DNA from: Clostridia bacterium
Lineage (GTDB): Bacteria > Bacillota > Clostridia > Oscillospirales > CAG-272
NCBI GenBank assembly: GCA_017461365.1
Contig: JAFTYG010000003.1
Span: 1-64,000, forward strand
Length of the DNA stretch: 64,000 nucleotides
Direction: 5' to 3'
The notes below the pieces were generated by a model. It saw nothing but the letters and a program-made list of their open reading frames with translations. It was not told the DNA's origin and did no database searches. The first letter of the stretch is position 1; the number at the start of each line of letters is the position of its first letter. Positions 17,211 through 25,536 of this stretch are shown here, piece after piece. The position numbers and the translations under genes were made by a program.

Positions 17211-18935
17211 ATGCCAAAACGTAAAACTTCATATTCCCCTTTGACAACACCTTTTGAGAAAGGACTTGCAGACGTTCCGTATGCAGATTATCCTAGACCA
17301 AGTCTCAGACGTGATTCGTATATGACGCTCAACGGTCATTGGTCGATCTCGGTAATTCGCAAAAAGGGCGAAATATACAAAGGTGATATACTCGTTCCGT
17401 TTCCTCCCGAATCAAAAATATCGGGAGTCAACCAATGCTTTCCGTATGATGCAAAGCTGATATACAGCCGTAAATTTACCTTAACGGAGGAGTTCATTAA
17501 GGACAGAGTAATACTTCATTTCGGCGCCGTGGATAGATATGCTTGCGTGAAAATAAACAGCAAGACGGTTTGCGAACACAACGGAGGATATTTGCCGTTC
17601 TCGGTTGATATAACATCGGTGATAATTCAAGGTGAGAATACTGTCGAAGTCGAGGCGTACGATGACCTCGATACCGATTATCCTTACGGTAAGCAGAGCA
17701 AAAAGCGGGGCGGGATGTGGTACACACTCATAAGCGGCATTTGGCAAAGCGTATGGCTTGAAAGTGTTTGTGAAAACTACATCAAAGGGCTTCACATAAC
17801 CGCGGACACACGTTCGGTTACTGTAAAGGTCTTGGGCGGAGAAAGACATAAAAAGCTCTGTATGAGCATTGACGGGCAGGATAAGGAATATAATTTTATC
17901 TCCGACAGCATTACCGTACATATTCCAAACGGCAGGCTATGGACACCTGACGATCCTTATATCTATAACTTTTCCGTTATATCGGGCAACGATCGAGTGG
18001 AGAGTTATTTTGCTCTCAGGACTGTATCTGTGGGCAAACGTGGCGATACTCCGTGTATGCTTCTCAACGGAGAGCCGATATTTATGCATGGGCTCCTCGA
18101 TCAGGGCTATTTTAGTGACGGAATATATCTGCCCGCAACGCCCGAGGGATACAAAAATGATATTTTGACAATGAAGCGCCTCGGCTTTAATATGCTCCGT
18201 AAGCACATCAAGATCGAGCCTCAGCTCTTTTACTATTACTGCGACGTTTACGGTATGCTTATATGGCAGGATATGGTAAACAGCGGAAAGTATAGCTTTC
18301 TTATTGATACTGCGCTGCCTACTGTCGGACTCAAAATGGGAATAAAGCATAGAGCATCTGAAAAGAGAAGAGAAATATTTGAAAATACCGCAAAGGAAAC
18401 AATAGAGCATCTTCACAATCATCCGTCGGTCGTTTATTATACGATATTCAATGAGGGATGGGGGCAGTATAATGCCGATAGAATTTACGGAGAACTAAAA
18501 GCCGTCGATCCCACAAGAATATACGATGCTACCTCAGGATGGTTTACAGAAAAAGTCAGCGATGTCGAAAGCCTGCACATATACTTCAAGCCTGTAAAAA
18601 TAAAGAAGAATCCCGACAGACCTGTGGTACTCTCCGAGTTTGGCGGATATTCATATAAAATAAAGGAACATTCCTTTAATCTTGATAAGACCTACGGCTA
18701 TAAGCTTTTTGAGGATAGGGAAGAGTTCGAAGCCGCTGTCGAAGGACTTTACCAAAATGAAATTATTCCCGCAATTGACAATGGACTTTGTGCCACTGTA
18801 CTTACACAGGTGAGTGACGTTGAGGAAGAAACAAACGGTCTTTTTACATATGACCGACAGGTGCTTAAGGTCAGAGAGGAAAGAATGCAAAATATAGCCA
18901 AAGATATTTATAATACCTTTCAAAATAAAAAATGA
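17211..18935 (+). CDS. Glycoside hydrolase family 2 protein
   Basis: 574 residues with the three GH2 core domains: an N-terminal jelly roll (RDSYMTLNGHWSI), an Ig-like middle domain and a C-terminal TIM barrel. The acid/base Glu is E415 in FNEGWGQ and the nucleophile Glu is E476 in LSEFGGYS. No signal peptide, so it would act on sugars already imported. GH2 covers beta-galactosidases, beta-glucuronidases and beta-mannosidases. The short length and lack of C-terminal extra domains fit a small cytoplasmic exo-glycosidase. RBS AAAGGTG precedes the ATG. It stands alone, convergent with the oxidoreductase operon. Confidence 0.9.
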   Translation: MPKRKTSYSPLTTPFEKGLADVPYADYPRPSLRRDSYMTLNGHWSISVIRKKGEIYKGDILVPFPPESKISGVNQCFPYDAKLIYSRKFTLTEEFIKDRVILHFGAVDRYACVKINSKTVCEHNGGYLPFSVDITSVIIQGENTVEVEAYDDLDTDYPYGKQSKKRGGMWYTLISGIWQSVWLESVCENYIKGLHITADTRSVTVKVLGGERHKKLCMSIDGQDKEYNFISDSITVHIPNGRLWTPDDPYIYNFSVISGNDRVESYFALRTVSVGKRGDTPCMLLNGEPIFMHGLLDQGYFSDGIYLPATPEGYKNDILTMKRLGFNMLRKHIKIEPQLFYYYCDVYGMLIWQDMVNSGKYSFLIDTALPTVGLKMGIKHRASEKRREIFENTAKETIEHLHNHPSVVYYTIFNEGWGQYNADRIYGELKAVDPTRIYDATSGWFTEKVSDVESLHIYFKPVKIKKNPDRPVVLSEFGGYSYKIKEHSFNLDKTYGYKLFEDREEFEAAVEGLYQNEIIPAIDNGLCATVLTQVSDVEEETNGLFTYDRQVLKVREERMQNIAKDIYNTFQNKK

Positions 18936-18959
18936 TGCGCTCTTTTGAACGCATCATTT
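18930..18959. terminator. Bidirectional terminator
   Basis: AAATGATGCG paired with CGCATCATTT (10-base loop), flanked by A and T runs, between the convergent GH2 gene and the quinone oxidoreductase gene. It overlaps the GH2 stop codon. Confidence 0.8.
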
Positions 18960-18965
18960 TTTTGT

Positions 18966-19949
18966 TTAGTTGACAGTAAGAACTACCTTACCAACGTTTT
19001 CACCTCTATAGAGAATGTCGTGAGCTGCTTCGGCTTCGGTTATGGGAAGTACCTTGTAGATCGTGGGTTTAACAAGTCCCGCTTCGATCTTAGGATAAAC
19101 ATCACGGACAAGGCTTGCAAGTATCTCAGCCTTTACCTCGGGCGTACGTGAGCGCAACGTGCTTCCGACGATGCGTACGTTGCGAACGTAGATGTTCTTC
19201 AGGTCTATCTCGGTTTTCTGACCTGCCAATGCCGCTATCATTATCCATCTCGCTCCGTGTGTAAGATAATGTATGCACTTGCCCATTATCTCACCGCCGA
19301 GGCAGTCTATGGCAACGTCAACGCCGTGTCCGTTTTCTAATTCTTCCTTGAGAACAAGAGAAATATCTTCTTTAGTCGTAACAACAACTCTGTCAGCATT
19401 CAAGTGCTTTATGGAATTTGCGATTTCATCAGAAAGAACTGTGGTGATAACTCTTACGCCAAAAGCCTTTGCCATAGGGATTATTACGCTTGCAAGTCCC
19501 GATGCGCCTGCATTCATAAGAAGTGTGTTGCCTTCCTTGATCTTTCCTTCGATGAAAAGATTTAGATAAGCCGTTGCAAATGCTTCGGGGATAGCCGCCG
19601 CTTCGACCATAGAGCAGTTCTTGGGTATTGGCATAAGCATATCGTATTTTACCGAAACATATTCTGCATAACCGCCGCCGCCAAGAAGCGCGCATACCTT
19701 ATCTCCGAGCTTATAGCTTGAAAGCTTCGCAGCCTCATCTCCTATCTCAACGATAGTTCCCGCAACCTCAAGCCCCATCCATTCGGGACATCCCGCGGGA
19801 GGCGGATAATCGCCCTCTCTCTGCATAAGGTCAGCACGGTTAAGAGCCGCCGCCTCTATCTTTACAAGAACCTCCTCAGGCTTTATTACAGGATCTGGAA
19901 CGTCGCTCCACGACAGAGATCTGTCATTGTTTACAAGTATTGCTTTCAT
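18966..19949 (-). CDS. NAD(P)H-quinone oxidoreductase family (MDR, PIG3-like)
   Basis: 327 residues of the medium-chain dehydrogenase/reductase superfamily, without structural or catalytic zinc ligands. The N-terminus (AALNRADLMQREGDYPPPAG) is characteristic of the PIG3/TP53I3-type quinone oxidoreductases. The Rossmann motif is NAGASGLASVIIPMAKAFG. It follows the Gfo/Idh gene by 29 bp on the minus strand, with AAGGAGAAA before its ATG. Likely the last gene of a three-gene oxidoreductase operon. The physiological acceptor is unknown. Confidence 0.88.
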   Translation of the reverse strand: MKAILVNNDRSLSWSDVPDPVIKPEEVLVKIEAAALNRADLMQREGDYPPPAGCPEWMGLEVAGTIVEIGDEAAKLSSYKLGDKVCALLGGGGYAEYVSVKYDMLMPIPKNCSMVEAAAIPEAFATAYLNLFIEGKIKEGNTLLMNAGASGLASVIIPMAKAFGVRVITTVLSDEIANSIKHLNADRVVVTTKEDISLVLKEELENGHGVDVAIDCLGGEIMGKCIHYLTHGARWIMIAALAGQKTEIDLKNIYVRNVRIVGSTLRSRTPEVKAEILASLVRDVYPKIEAGLVKPTIYKVLPITEAEAAHDILYRGENVGKVVLTVN

Positions 19950-19978
19950 TATTTTTCTCCTTGTTTTTTATATTAAGA

Positions 19979-20995
19979 TCAAATTTCAACGCCGCAGCAT
20001 TTAAGTATCGTTTTGAATAGCTCAAGCTCGTAATCTGCGGTATATGGATTTTCCTTTTCGCCTCTTACAATAGCGGCAAATGCCGTCATCATTGCAATAT
20101 ATCTGTCGAATTGCTCGCTTTCGTAAGTCTTTTTTGACGTTGTGCCGTCAGCTTCTTTCAAGCGTTCGGCTTTTTTCGTGTACAGAGAATACTTTGTGAT
20201 AGCTTCGTCGGGCTTACATTCCAGCGGATTTATCTCAACCGTACCTTTTTCACCCATAACAACAAGCTGTCTGCGATAATATCCTCCGACCTCTGTTGCA
20301 GCTATTCTTACAAATGATATTCCGTTTTCGTATTTCATAACAGCCATAGAGTAGTCCTCGGAGTCAATACCGTCAAAGCCTGTCGAAGTGTTGAGAGGTA
20401 ATATCTCCTTGGGAACTCCTTGTATCTGTAGTACGATGTCGATAAGGTGACATCCGAGATAGAACATCATACCTCCCTTAAAGCTCGAGAGCCATTCTCT
20501 TACAGCCGTATTGTCTGTTCGGCTCATATGCGCCTCGACACTAAATATACCACCAAGCTCGCCTTTCTTTACTCTCTCGATAAGATCGGAAATATAGGGA
20601 TTGTAACGGTACATATATCCGATATGAAAGGTCTTACCGTTCTTTTTTACCGTATCTATAAGCTTCTTAAAGTCCGCAAGGCTTTGACTTCCGGGCTTTT
20701 CCATGTGTATGTGCTTTCCGTGCTCAGCCGCCATTTGCGCATATTTTGTCAAATGTATCTCGTCGGTCTCTACAGTCACCGCTTCGATGGTGGGATCGTT
20801 AAGAATCTCATCGAGCGTCATTTCACGGTAACCCTCAAATTTATTGAAAAACTTCTGACACGTTTCCTTTTCATCCTCTACAAATGTATAGCCTACAACC
20901 TCAAAAAGCTCGGGAAGATGTGTAAGTGTATAAAATATCTCACCGCCGTGGCTGTATCTGTTTACACCGATCTGTGCAATTCGTATTTTTCTCAT
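19979..20995 (-). CDS. Gfo/Idh/MocA family oxidoreductase
   Basis: 338 residues from ATG 20995, which overlaps the TGA of the upstream MDR gene as ATGA. An earlier in-frame TTG at 21010 is less likely, because GGAG lies 9 bp before 20995. The N-terminal Rossmann fold (RIAQIGVNRYSHGG) is followed by HMEKPGSQS, equivalent to the EKP motif of the family that holds the catalytic Lys. The family oxidises or reduces sugars and cyclitols with NAD(P). Co-translated with the MDR gene, which suggests one pathway acting on one sugar-like substrate. Confidence 0.9.
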   Translation of the reverse strand: MRKIRIAQIGVNRYSHGGEIFYTLTHLPELFEVVGYTFVEDEKETCQKFFNKFEGYREMTLDEILNDPTIEAVTVETDEIHLTKYAQMAAEHGKHIHMEKPGSQSLADFKKLIDTVKKNGKTFHIGYMYRYNPYISDLIERVKKGELGGIFSVEAHMSRTDNTAVREWLSSFKGGMMFYLGCHLIDIVLQIQGVPKEILPLNTSTGFDGIDSEDYSMAVMKYENGISFVRIAATEVGGYYRRQLVVMGEKGTVEINPLECKPDEAITKYSLYTKKAERLKEADGTTSKKTYESEQFDRYIAMMTAFAAIVRGEKENPYTADYELELFKTILKCCGVEI

Positions 20996-22002
20996 TTTAT
21001 TCTGCTCCAATCGAACTGAACTATGGGGAATACGGGGTTATTCGCAAGTTTTGTATAGACTTCTGGTGCTTCTGCAGGAGAGTAGGTCTCGCTTATAAGA
21101 GATTTGAAATCTATACGTTTATGAATCAACATCTGCATGAGTGCCTGTACGTCGTCGCGTTCGCACCACCAGCCGTCGAAGGACTCAAATTTAGGTCTTG
21201 CCATAGTATGCGCTCCAACGAGAGTTATACCGGGCCAGTGCACCTTTTTATAATAATCAATTGTGAAGTCAGAATTTCTCGTACAGCCGAGAAGCGCTAC
21301 GCGTCCGAATTTTGCCATACAGTCAAGCACCATATCAAGTCCCTGACCTTTACCAGTTACCTCAATGGCTACCTCCGCGCCGCCGCCCGTGATCTCCTTT
21401 ACACGATCGGCAAAGCCCTCTTCAAAGGGATCGAGCGCAAAGTCTGCGCCGAGTGTCATAGCCTGCTCGCGTTTTGCGGGGTTAGGATCAACTGCTATTA
21501 TCGGAACAGCTCCTGCCGCGCGCAGAATTTCGACAGCGACGAGCCCGAGCACGCCGAGTCCCATAACAATAGCAGACTCTCCGACCTCCAAACGACACTT
21601 TCTTATAGCCGCTAAGGGAAACGTACCTATGTGGAGCAAAGCTCCCTCTGAGAAGCTGATCTTATCGTCAAGCTTATGTACCTTTGATTCCTTCATAGCG
21701 CAATATTCTGCATGCTTTGACCAAGAAAGCGCAACACGATCACCTATCTCTAAAGAGGTAACATCCTTTCCGACCTCGCAGACAATACCTGACGAGCTAT
21801 AACCCGACTGACGGGGAAATTTTACAACGGAGCCCTTGGGGGATACGTTTGGATCTCCTACAAGATTGGCGCGTTCCGTTCCCGCGCTTATCGTAGAAAT
21901 TTCCAATTTTACAATTACTTCATCGTCACCGCATACGGGCATATCCTTATCAACAAGCTCTGCAACGCAAGGCGAAGTAAATAAAATGTTTTTGTTAGAC
22001 AT
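20992..22002 (-). CDS. MDR dehydrogenase of the bi-domain oxidoreductase type
   Basis: 336 residues. The start of the catalytic domain (EISTISAGTERANLVG, then RQSGYSSSGIV) matches the MDR half of fused MDR-Gfo/Idh 'bi-domain' oxidoreductases, not classical alcohol dehydrogenases. The GHE zinc motif is absent. NAD(P)-binding motif VMGLGVLGLVAVE is near residue 150. First gene of the operon, behind a clear promoter and GGAGGATA. The next gene is a separate Gfo/Idh protein overlapping by 4 bp, so the pair looks like the unfused form of the two-domain enzyme. Confidence 0.85.
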   Translation of the reverse strand: MSNKNILFTSPCVAELVDKDMPVCGDDEVIVKLEISTISAGTERANLVGDPNVSPKGSVVKFPRQSGYSSSGIVCEVGKDVTSLEIGDRVALSWSKHAEYCAMKESKVHKLDDKISFSEGALLHIGTFPLAAIRKCRLEVGESAIVMGLGVLGLVAVEILRAAGAVPIIAVDPNPAKREQAMTLGADFALDPFEEGFADRVKEITGGGAEVAIEVTGKGQGLDMVLDCMAKFGRVALLGCTRNSDFTIDYYKKVHWPGITLVGAHTMARPKFESFDGWWCERDDVQALMQMLIHKRIDFKSLISETYSPAEAPEVYTKLANNPVFPIVQFDWSRIK

Positions 22003-22050
22003 ATCTTATCCTCCTTATAAACAAAAAATATCGGGGAAAAATCTATCGTA

Positions 22051-22079
22051 ATTATACATCAATAAAAAAATACTGTCAA
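22051..22079 (-). promoter_or_regulatory. Promoter of the oxidoreductase operon
   Basis: Minus strand TTGACA (complement of 22074-22079), 17-bp spacer, TATAAT (complement of 22051-22056): a full-consensus sigma-A promoter 48 bp before the MDR start. Confidence 0.85.
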
Positions 22080-22123
22080 TATAATTTTTTGTTATAATGT
22101 GGTAAAATACTGTAATAAAGTGC

Positions 22124-22152
22124 TTGCAAAATAGATGAAAAGGTGGTATAAT
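22124..22152 (+). promoter_or_regulatory. Promoter of rubrerythrin
   Basis: TTGCAA (22124-22129), 17-bp spacer ending GGTGG, TATAAT (22147-22152), 32 bp before the ATG. Confidence 0.8.
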
Positions 22153-22184
22153 ATACCTATCAAATCTTGAAAGGAGTTTTTATT

Positions 22185-22730
22185 ATGGAAAAGAAAAATA
22201 TTTACGCAGGTACAAAGACCGAAAAGAACCTTTGGGAGGCTTTTGCGGGTGAATCTCAGGCAAGAAACAAATATACATACTTTGCATCTGTTGCGAAGAA
22301 GGCAGGCTATGAGCAGATAGCGGCGCTCTTCCTTGCCACTGCAGAGAATGAGAAAGAGCACGCAAAGCTTTGGTTCAAGGCTCTCGGAGAGCTTGGCGAC
22401 ACAGAGGCAAATTTGCTTGCTGCTGCTGAGGGAGAGAACTACGAATGGACCGATATGTACGATAAGTTCGCTAAAGAGGCAGAGGAGGAGGGTTTTACAG
22501 CTCTCGCAGCTCAGTTCAGAGGCGTTGCGGCTATTGAGAAAGCACATGAAGAGCGTTACAGAGCGCTTCTCAACAACGTTGAAACAAAGGCCGTGTTTGA
22601 GAAGAGCGAGGTACAGATCTGGGAATGCCGTAACTGCGGACACATCGTTGTCGGTATGAAGGCTCCCGAGGTATGCCCTGTATGTAAGCATCCTCAGGCT
22701 TATTTTGAGATAAAGAAAGTAAATTATTGA
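22185..22730 (+). CDS. rbr: Rubrerythrin
   Basis: 181 residues from ATG 22185, behind GAAAGGAG. An upstream TTG at 22167 was rejected because it lies before that site. The N-terminal ferritin-like four-helix domain carries the diiron ligand motifs ([26 protein letters not shown]). The C-terminal rubredoxin domain has two CxxC pairs (CRNCGH, CPVCKH). It reduces hydrogen peroxide in the cytoplasm of anaerobes. Single gene with its own strong promoter and terminator. Confidence 0.96.
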   Translation: MEKKNIYAGTKTEKNLWEAFAGESQARNKYTYFASVAKKAGYEQIAALFLATAENEKEHAKLWFKALGELGDTEANLLAAAEGENYEWTDMYDKFAKEAEEEGFTALAAQFRGVAAIEKAHEERYRALLNNVETKAVFEKSEVQIWECRNCGHIVVGMKAPEVCPVCKHPQAYFEIKKVNY

Positions 22731-22743
22731 TCTGTAAAGCAAT

Positions 22744-22777
22744 ACAAGCGGCTGAGAATATCGTCTCAGCCGCTTGT
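22744..22777. terminator. Bidirectional terminator after rubrerythrin
   Basis: A perfect 14-bp stem (22744-22757 with 22764-22777, ATATCG loop), followed by a T-rich stretch on the plus strand. Confidence 0.85.
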
Positions 22778-22780
22778 GCT

Positions 22781-22984
22781 TTATTGGGTGTTTTTCAATT
22801 CAAGTCGTTGTATCTCTTTTTTGAAAAATATTCTTTCTTCAATTGTTGATACAATCAAGTGTACAACGTTTCCTATACCGAACATCAAAATAATTACATC
22901 CATTGTCATAGTTACCGTCTTGGTTAGGTATAAAATAAAGAATAGTCCGTAATAGCCTAAGTTACATATTAAGGAGTTTATCAT
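22781..22984 (-). CDS. Small two-helix membrane protein, unknown
   Basis: 67 codons. Two hydrophobic stretches (about residues 8-25 and 28-47) are followed by a charged tail (EERIFFKKEIQRLELKNTQ). No convincing ribosome binding site precedes the ATG, so the real start could be further in (MTMDVI) or the gene could be a remnant. I do not recognise the family. It lies at the left edge of the AT-rich accessory patch. Confidence 0.35.
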   Translation of the reverse strand: MINSLICNLGYYGLFFILYLTKTVTMTMDVIILMFGIGNVVHLIVSTIEERIFFKKEIQRLELKNTQ

Positions 22985-23054
22985 GTTGTATTTAGTTGCA
23001 TAACGGCAAAAATGTCAAGAGTTAAATATGTTTTAATATATCAGGTTATTTTGG

Positions 23055-23619
23055 TTATTTGATAAACATAGCTACTGCTATAATTATCAAAAAAGCGATT
23101 ATACAAATTAAGATCAGTGTGAAGCATCCGACTAACGTCGATTTGCGGATTTTTTTCCGTCGATGGTGGTTATCAGATTGAGAATAATTGTTGTATTGAG
23201 AATAGTTATTGTATCTATACTGTTGGTTGTTTGGGGTATATGTATTGTTTTTTGAATAGGAATTTTGTTTGTTAGCATATAAATTTTGTTGCATTTCAAT
23301 TTTTCTCAACAGAGAGAGTGGATCGGATTGATTAAAAATACGGCGGTAAAAATCACGGATAAAATCAATATCATTCTGAGTACACATTTCATAGGAAAAA
23401 GAATTTTGAGAATGCGCAAGTTCATTTCTAATCCTTCGTACTTTTTTTAAATTGGTATAATCGGAATTCCAACTTGAGACTCTTATACGACCTTGGTAAG
23501 ATTTTTGATCCATTTCGTCTAAATACATCGTTACACCGAGCTTGTTTGTATTATCAAATGAATTTCTGTATATATCTTTACAAAGCTTGTCAAGTCTTTT
23601 GAATTCATCAAAAAATCAT
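23055..23619 (-). pseudogene. RNELAH-motif membrane protein, frameshifted at a T6 run
   Basis: An intact frame from ATG 23528 encodes 157 residues: RRIRNELAHS (an Rx4H-like HEPN motif), a Gln/Asn/Tyr-rich linker, a basic patch and a C-terminal membrane helix. That ATG has no ribosome binding site. Upstream, the same frame continues without a start codon as DEFKRLDKLCKDIYRNSF, which reads like the true N-terminus. An ATG at 23619-23617 is joined to it if one T is removed from the six-T run (minus strand, 23610-23615). So the gene is probably ~187 codons with a one-base insertion: a real mutation, phase variation, or a sequencing error. Function unknown. Confidence 0.5.
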
Positions 23620-23666
23620 AATTTAAGTTGTACATTTGTAGTTCCTTATTGTTTAAAAATACGAAC

Positions 23667-23690
23667 GGGTGATTGCCGCTTGCAATCCCC
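23667..23690 (-). terminator. Hairpin terminator
   Basis: On the minus strand, GGG-GATTGC pairs with GCAATC-(A)-CCC (loop AAGC), followed within a few bases by a T-rich run. It lies downstream of the reverse genes 23697-24343. Confidence 0.5.
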
Positions 23691-23696
23691 TAAAAA

Positions 23697-23786
23697 TTAT
23701 TTGATCTTGACAGTATATAGTTTGTATTCATATTCACCCATTACTGTTTCTGTTTTTACGAATGTAATTTTTTCATTGAGTATCAA
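23697..23786 (-). CDS. Very small ORF or gene remnant, 29 codons
   Basis: A TTG-initiated frame directly after the DUF3592-like gene, preceded by GAAAGGAAA. It ends with GEYEYKLYTVKIK, which resembles a short beta-strand segment of small YEYK-type (DUF4177-like) proteins. The similarity is weak and from memory. It may be the decayed end of a larger gene. Low confidence. Confidence 0.22.
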   Translation of the reverse strand: MILNEKITFVKTETVMGEYEYKLYTVKIK

Positions 23787-23800
23787 TTTCCTTTCTTTGC

Positions 23801-24343
23801 TTATTCACAGATAAACGATAGAAGCATAATTGCAAAGCCGATTAAAAACATTATACCCTCAAACATATGAATACGCCGTGTTACCTTAAAGAAGTCGGGA
23901 TGTTTTTTATTAAGATATACGGTATAGGTCTCGCCCTCTTTGTAGTGTTTTAAAACATATCTACCCGAAAAACTTTGGGCTGCATTTTCTTTATATAGCG
24001 TTCCATTATAGCGATACGTAAAAATGGGGGAGCTTATTATATGTGCTTTATATCGTTTGAAGCCGTAGTCGATCATTGTTGCCGATACTCTTTCATTGCA
24101 GGAGTAGGTTATAACTATGAAATTGACAGCGATAGAACATATCACCGCGCCTACTGTAAATATAATGAAATTTTCCGTATAGTCAGGCGTTAGATATTGG
24201 ACAGCAAATATCGTTATACCGAGCACGGCAATGATCACCCCCGAAAATAAGCAACTACGTCTTTTTTCGGCGAAAACTGTCCATATAACTAAAACAACGC
24301 CAAGAATTATTTCAATAATTGCTACCAATAAGAATTCATCCAT
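23801..24343 (-). CDS. DUF3592-like membrane protein
   Basis: 180 residues. Three hydrophobic segments near the N-terminus (about residues 5-22, 33-48, 60-80) are followed by an extracytoplasmic or soluble beta-rich part (PIFTYRYNGTLYKENAAQSFSGRY, KHYKEGETYTVYLNKKHPDFF) and a last helix near the C-terminus. The YxYNGxxY and GxxYxVYxNxxxP pattern is that of DUF3592 proteins. Function is unknown for the family. It lies in the AT-rich patch beside the tRNA-Ser fragment. Confidence 0.6.
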   Translation of the reverse strand: MDEFLLVAIIEIILGVVLVIWTVFAEKRRSCLFSGVIIAVLGITIFAVQYLTPDYTENFIIFTVGAVICSIAVNFIVITYSCNERVSATMIDYGFKRYKAHIISSPIFTYRYNGTLYKENAAQSFSGRYVLKHYKEGETYTVYLNKKHPDFFKVTRRIHMFEGIMFLIGFAIMLLSFICE

Positions 24344-24497
24344 AGCTTTCTCCGTTCTTAGTATATCAATGTTGGGTGATGATATAAGGTGTGTTACATC
24401 TCCGTTTCATTATATCATAAAAAAGTAAAAAGTGCAACCATTTTATGTCAGAAAGTTCATTGCATTGAATTTCTGTTTTAATTCTCGCCAAAAACAA

Positions 24498-24523
24498 GAA
24501 GCACCCTCTGTTGAGGATGCTTC
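24498..24523 (-). terminator. Terminator, probably the original tRNA-Ser terminator
   Basis: GAAGCACCCTC pairs with GAGGATGCTTC (one mismatch, TGTT loop), 7 bp beyond the 3' end of the truncated tRNA-Ser copy. Read on the minus strand, a TTGTTTT run follows. If the island at 24531-26066 was inserted, this was the terminator of the intact tRNA gene before insertion. Confidence 0.6.
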
Positions 24524-24530
24524 TCATTTT

Positions 24531-24586
24531 TGGCGGAGAGAGAGGGATTCGAACCCTCGTGTGCTTGCGCACAAACTGATTTCGAG
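24531..24586 (-). repeat. Truncated tRNA-Ser copy (att-like direct repeat)
   Basis: An exact 56-base copy of 26011-26066. It holds the CCA end, the 3' acceptor strand, T-arm, long variable arm and 3' half of the anticodon arm, but no 5' half, so it cannot be a functional tRNA. Confidence 0.9.
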
Positions 24587-24739
24587 AAATACAACGAATG
24601 TCACAATCCGTCCCTCTGCGTCCCTAATTTTCAAAAAATCCACCGATTTTTCCGCTTTTCTTCTGCCTGTCTGTCCGATTTTTCGGAAAAGTGATAGAAA
24701 AGTGATAGAAACCGAGGAAGAGTCGTTACTAAAATACGA
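24587..24739. other. Non-coding att-flanking segment with short repeats
   Basis: No gene. It contains two tandem copies of AAAAGTGATAG (24687-24697, 24698-24708), CCGATTTTTC twice (24643-24652, 24675-24684) and GTCCCT twice (24610-24625 region). Clusters of short direct repeats beside an att site are typical of recombinase arm-binding sites; binding here is inferred. Confidence 0.45.
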
Positions 24740-25432
24740 CTAAATGTATTGCTCAATTATTTCGTTGATACGTTTTAATGCCTTATTATAGTCATCTGCG
24801 GTAGTTGGATTACCGTCTACCATTGCTTCGAAACGATATGCATAGCTTAACTTGCCATCAAAAGTATCCCAAAGGTCATTATCTACATATTCACACAGTT
24901 CTGCATAAGCTTTAGTATCGTGTAAATAAAAATATTCTTTTTGCAAAACCAGTGAAACGGTATGGATTTTGTTTTCAGCATAATAGGCAATATCCATTTC
25001 TGGATCGGGAGATCCTTTTTGTTTAAATTCATACCATAGACTACCGGTAAATCCGTCTGTACTACAAAAATCTTCTAAAAAATCTATAATGGCATCATAT
25101 ATGCGCTTTATAGATTCAATTTTTAAAGTTGCGTATTCTTCCATCTTGTTCACCTCTACGTTTTTCTTTAATAATTTCATATAGTCAAGAATTGATAATT
25201 CATTTGCCAAATTTTGAATTAGTTCAAGTGTTCCGGGACCGTTGCTTCCAAATCTCCAGTTGTGAACTGCAGATTGTGTAACATATAGTTTGTCTGCGAT
25301 TTCTTCTTCTAATGAACCAAGAGTGATTTCATTTTGTGCTGCATACTTCTTGAAATACGTATTAAACGAAATGCTATCAAATCTATAACTTTCATTTTCC
25401 ACAGAAAAAGATTTCATTTCTTTGCTAATCAT
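24740..25432 (-). CDS. HTH-domain protein of the tRNA-Ser island
   Basis: 230 residues from ATG 25432, chosen because AAAGGAGG lies 7 bp upstream; the frame is open further up but without an RBS. Residues ~30-85 hold an XRE/lambda-repressor-like HTH (SLEEEIADKLYVTQSAVHNWRFG). The C-terminal ~130 residues are acidic and aromatic-rich with no motif I recognise. It may repress the island or be an antitoxin-like regulator of its neighbour. The gene is AT-rich and unlike the core genes around it. Confidence 0.7.
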   Translation of the reverse strand: MISKEMKSFSVENESYRFDSISFNTYFKKYAAQNEITLGSLEEEIADKLYVTQSAVHNWRFGSNGPGTLELIQNLANELSILDYMKLLKKNVEVNKMEEYATLKIESIKRIYDAIIDFLEDFCSTDGFTGSLWYEFKQKGSPDPEMDIAYYAENKIHTVSLVLQKEYFYLHDTKAYAELCEYVDNDLWDTFDGKLSYAYRFEAMVDGNPTTADDYNKALKRINEIIEQYI

Positions 25433-25536
25433 AAGTGAACCTCCTTTGTGACTATATTTTATCATGTAATAGGCGTGAAAACAAGTTAGAAGATAATATC
25501 TAACGAATCTAATTATAACATATCTTTGTGAATTCT

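Noticed and set aside
22080-22123. PerR box between the oxidoreductase operon and rubrerythrin
   Set aside because: The TTATAAT and TATAAT stretches there do not form the 15-bp palindrome TTATAATnATTATAA within a reasonable number of mismatches.
24432-24743. Open frame of 103 codons with RRERDSNPR, and a similar one at 25993-26181
   Set aside because: The peptide is the well-known false translation of a tRNA 3' end read in the sense opposite to the tRNA-Ser sequence. No RBS and no conservation expected.
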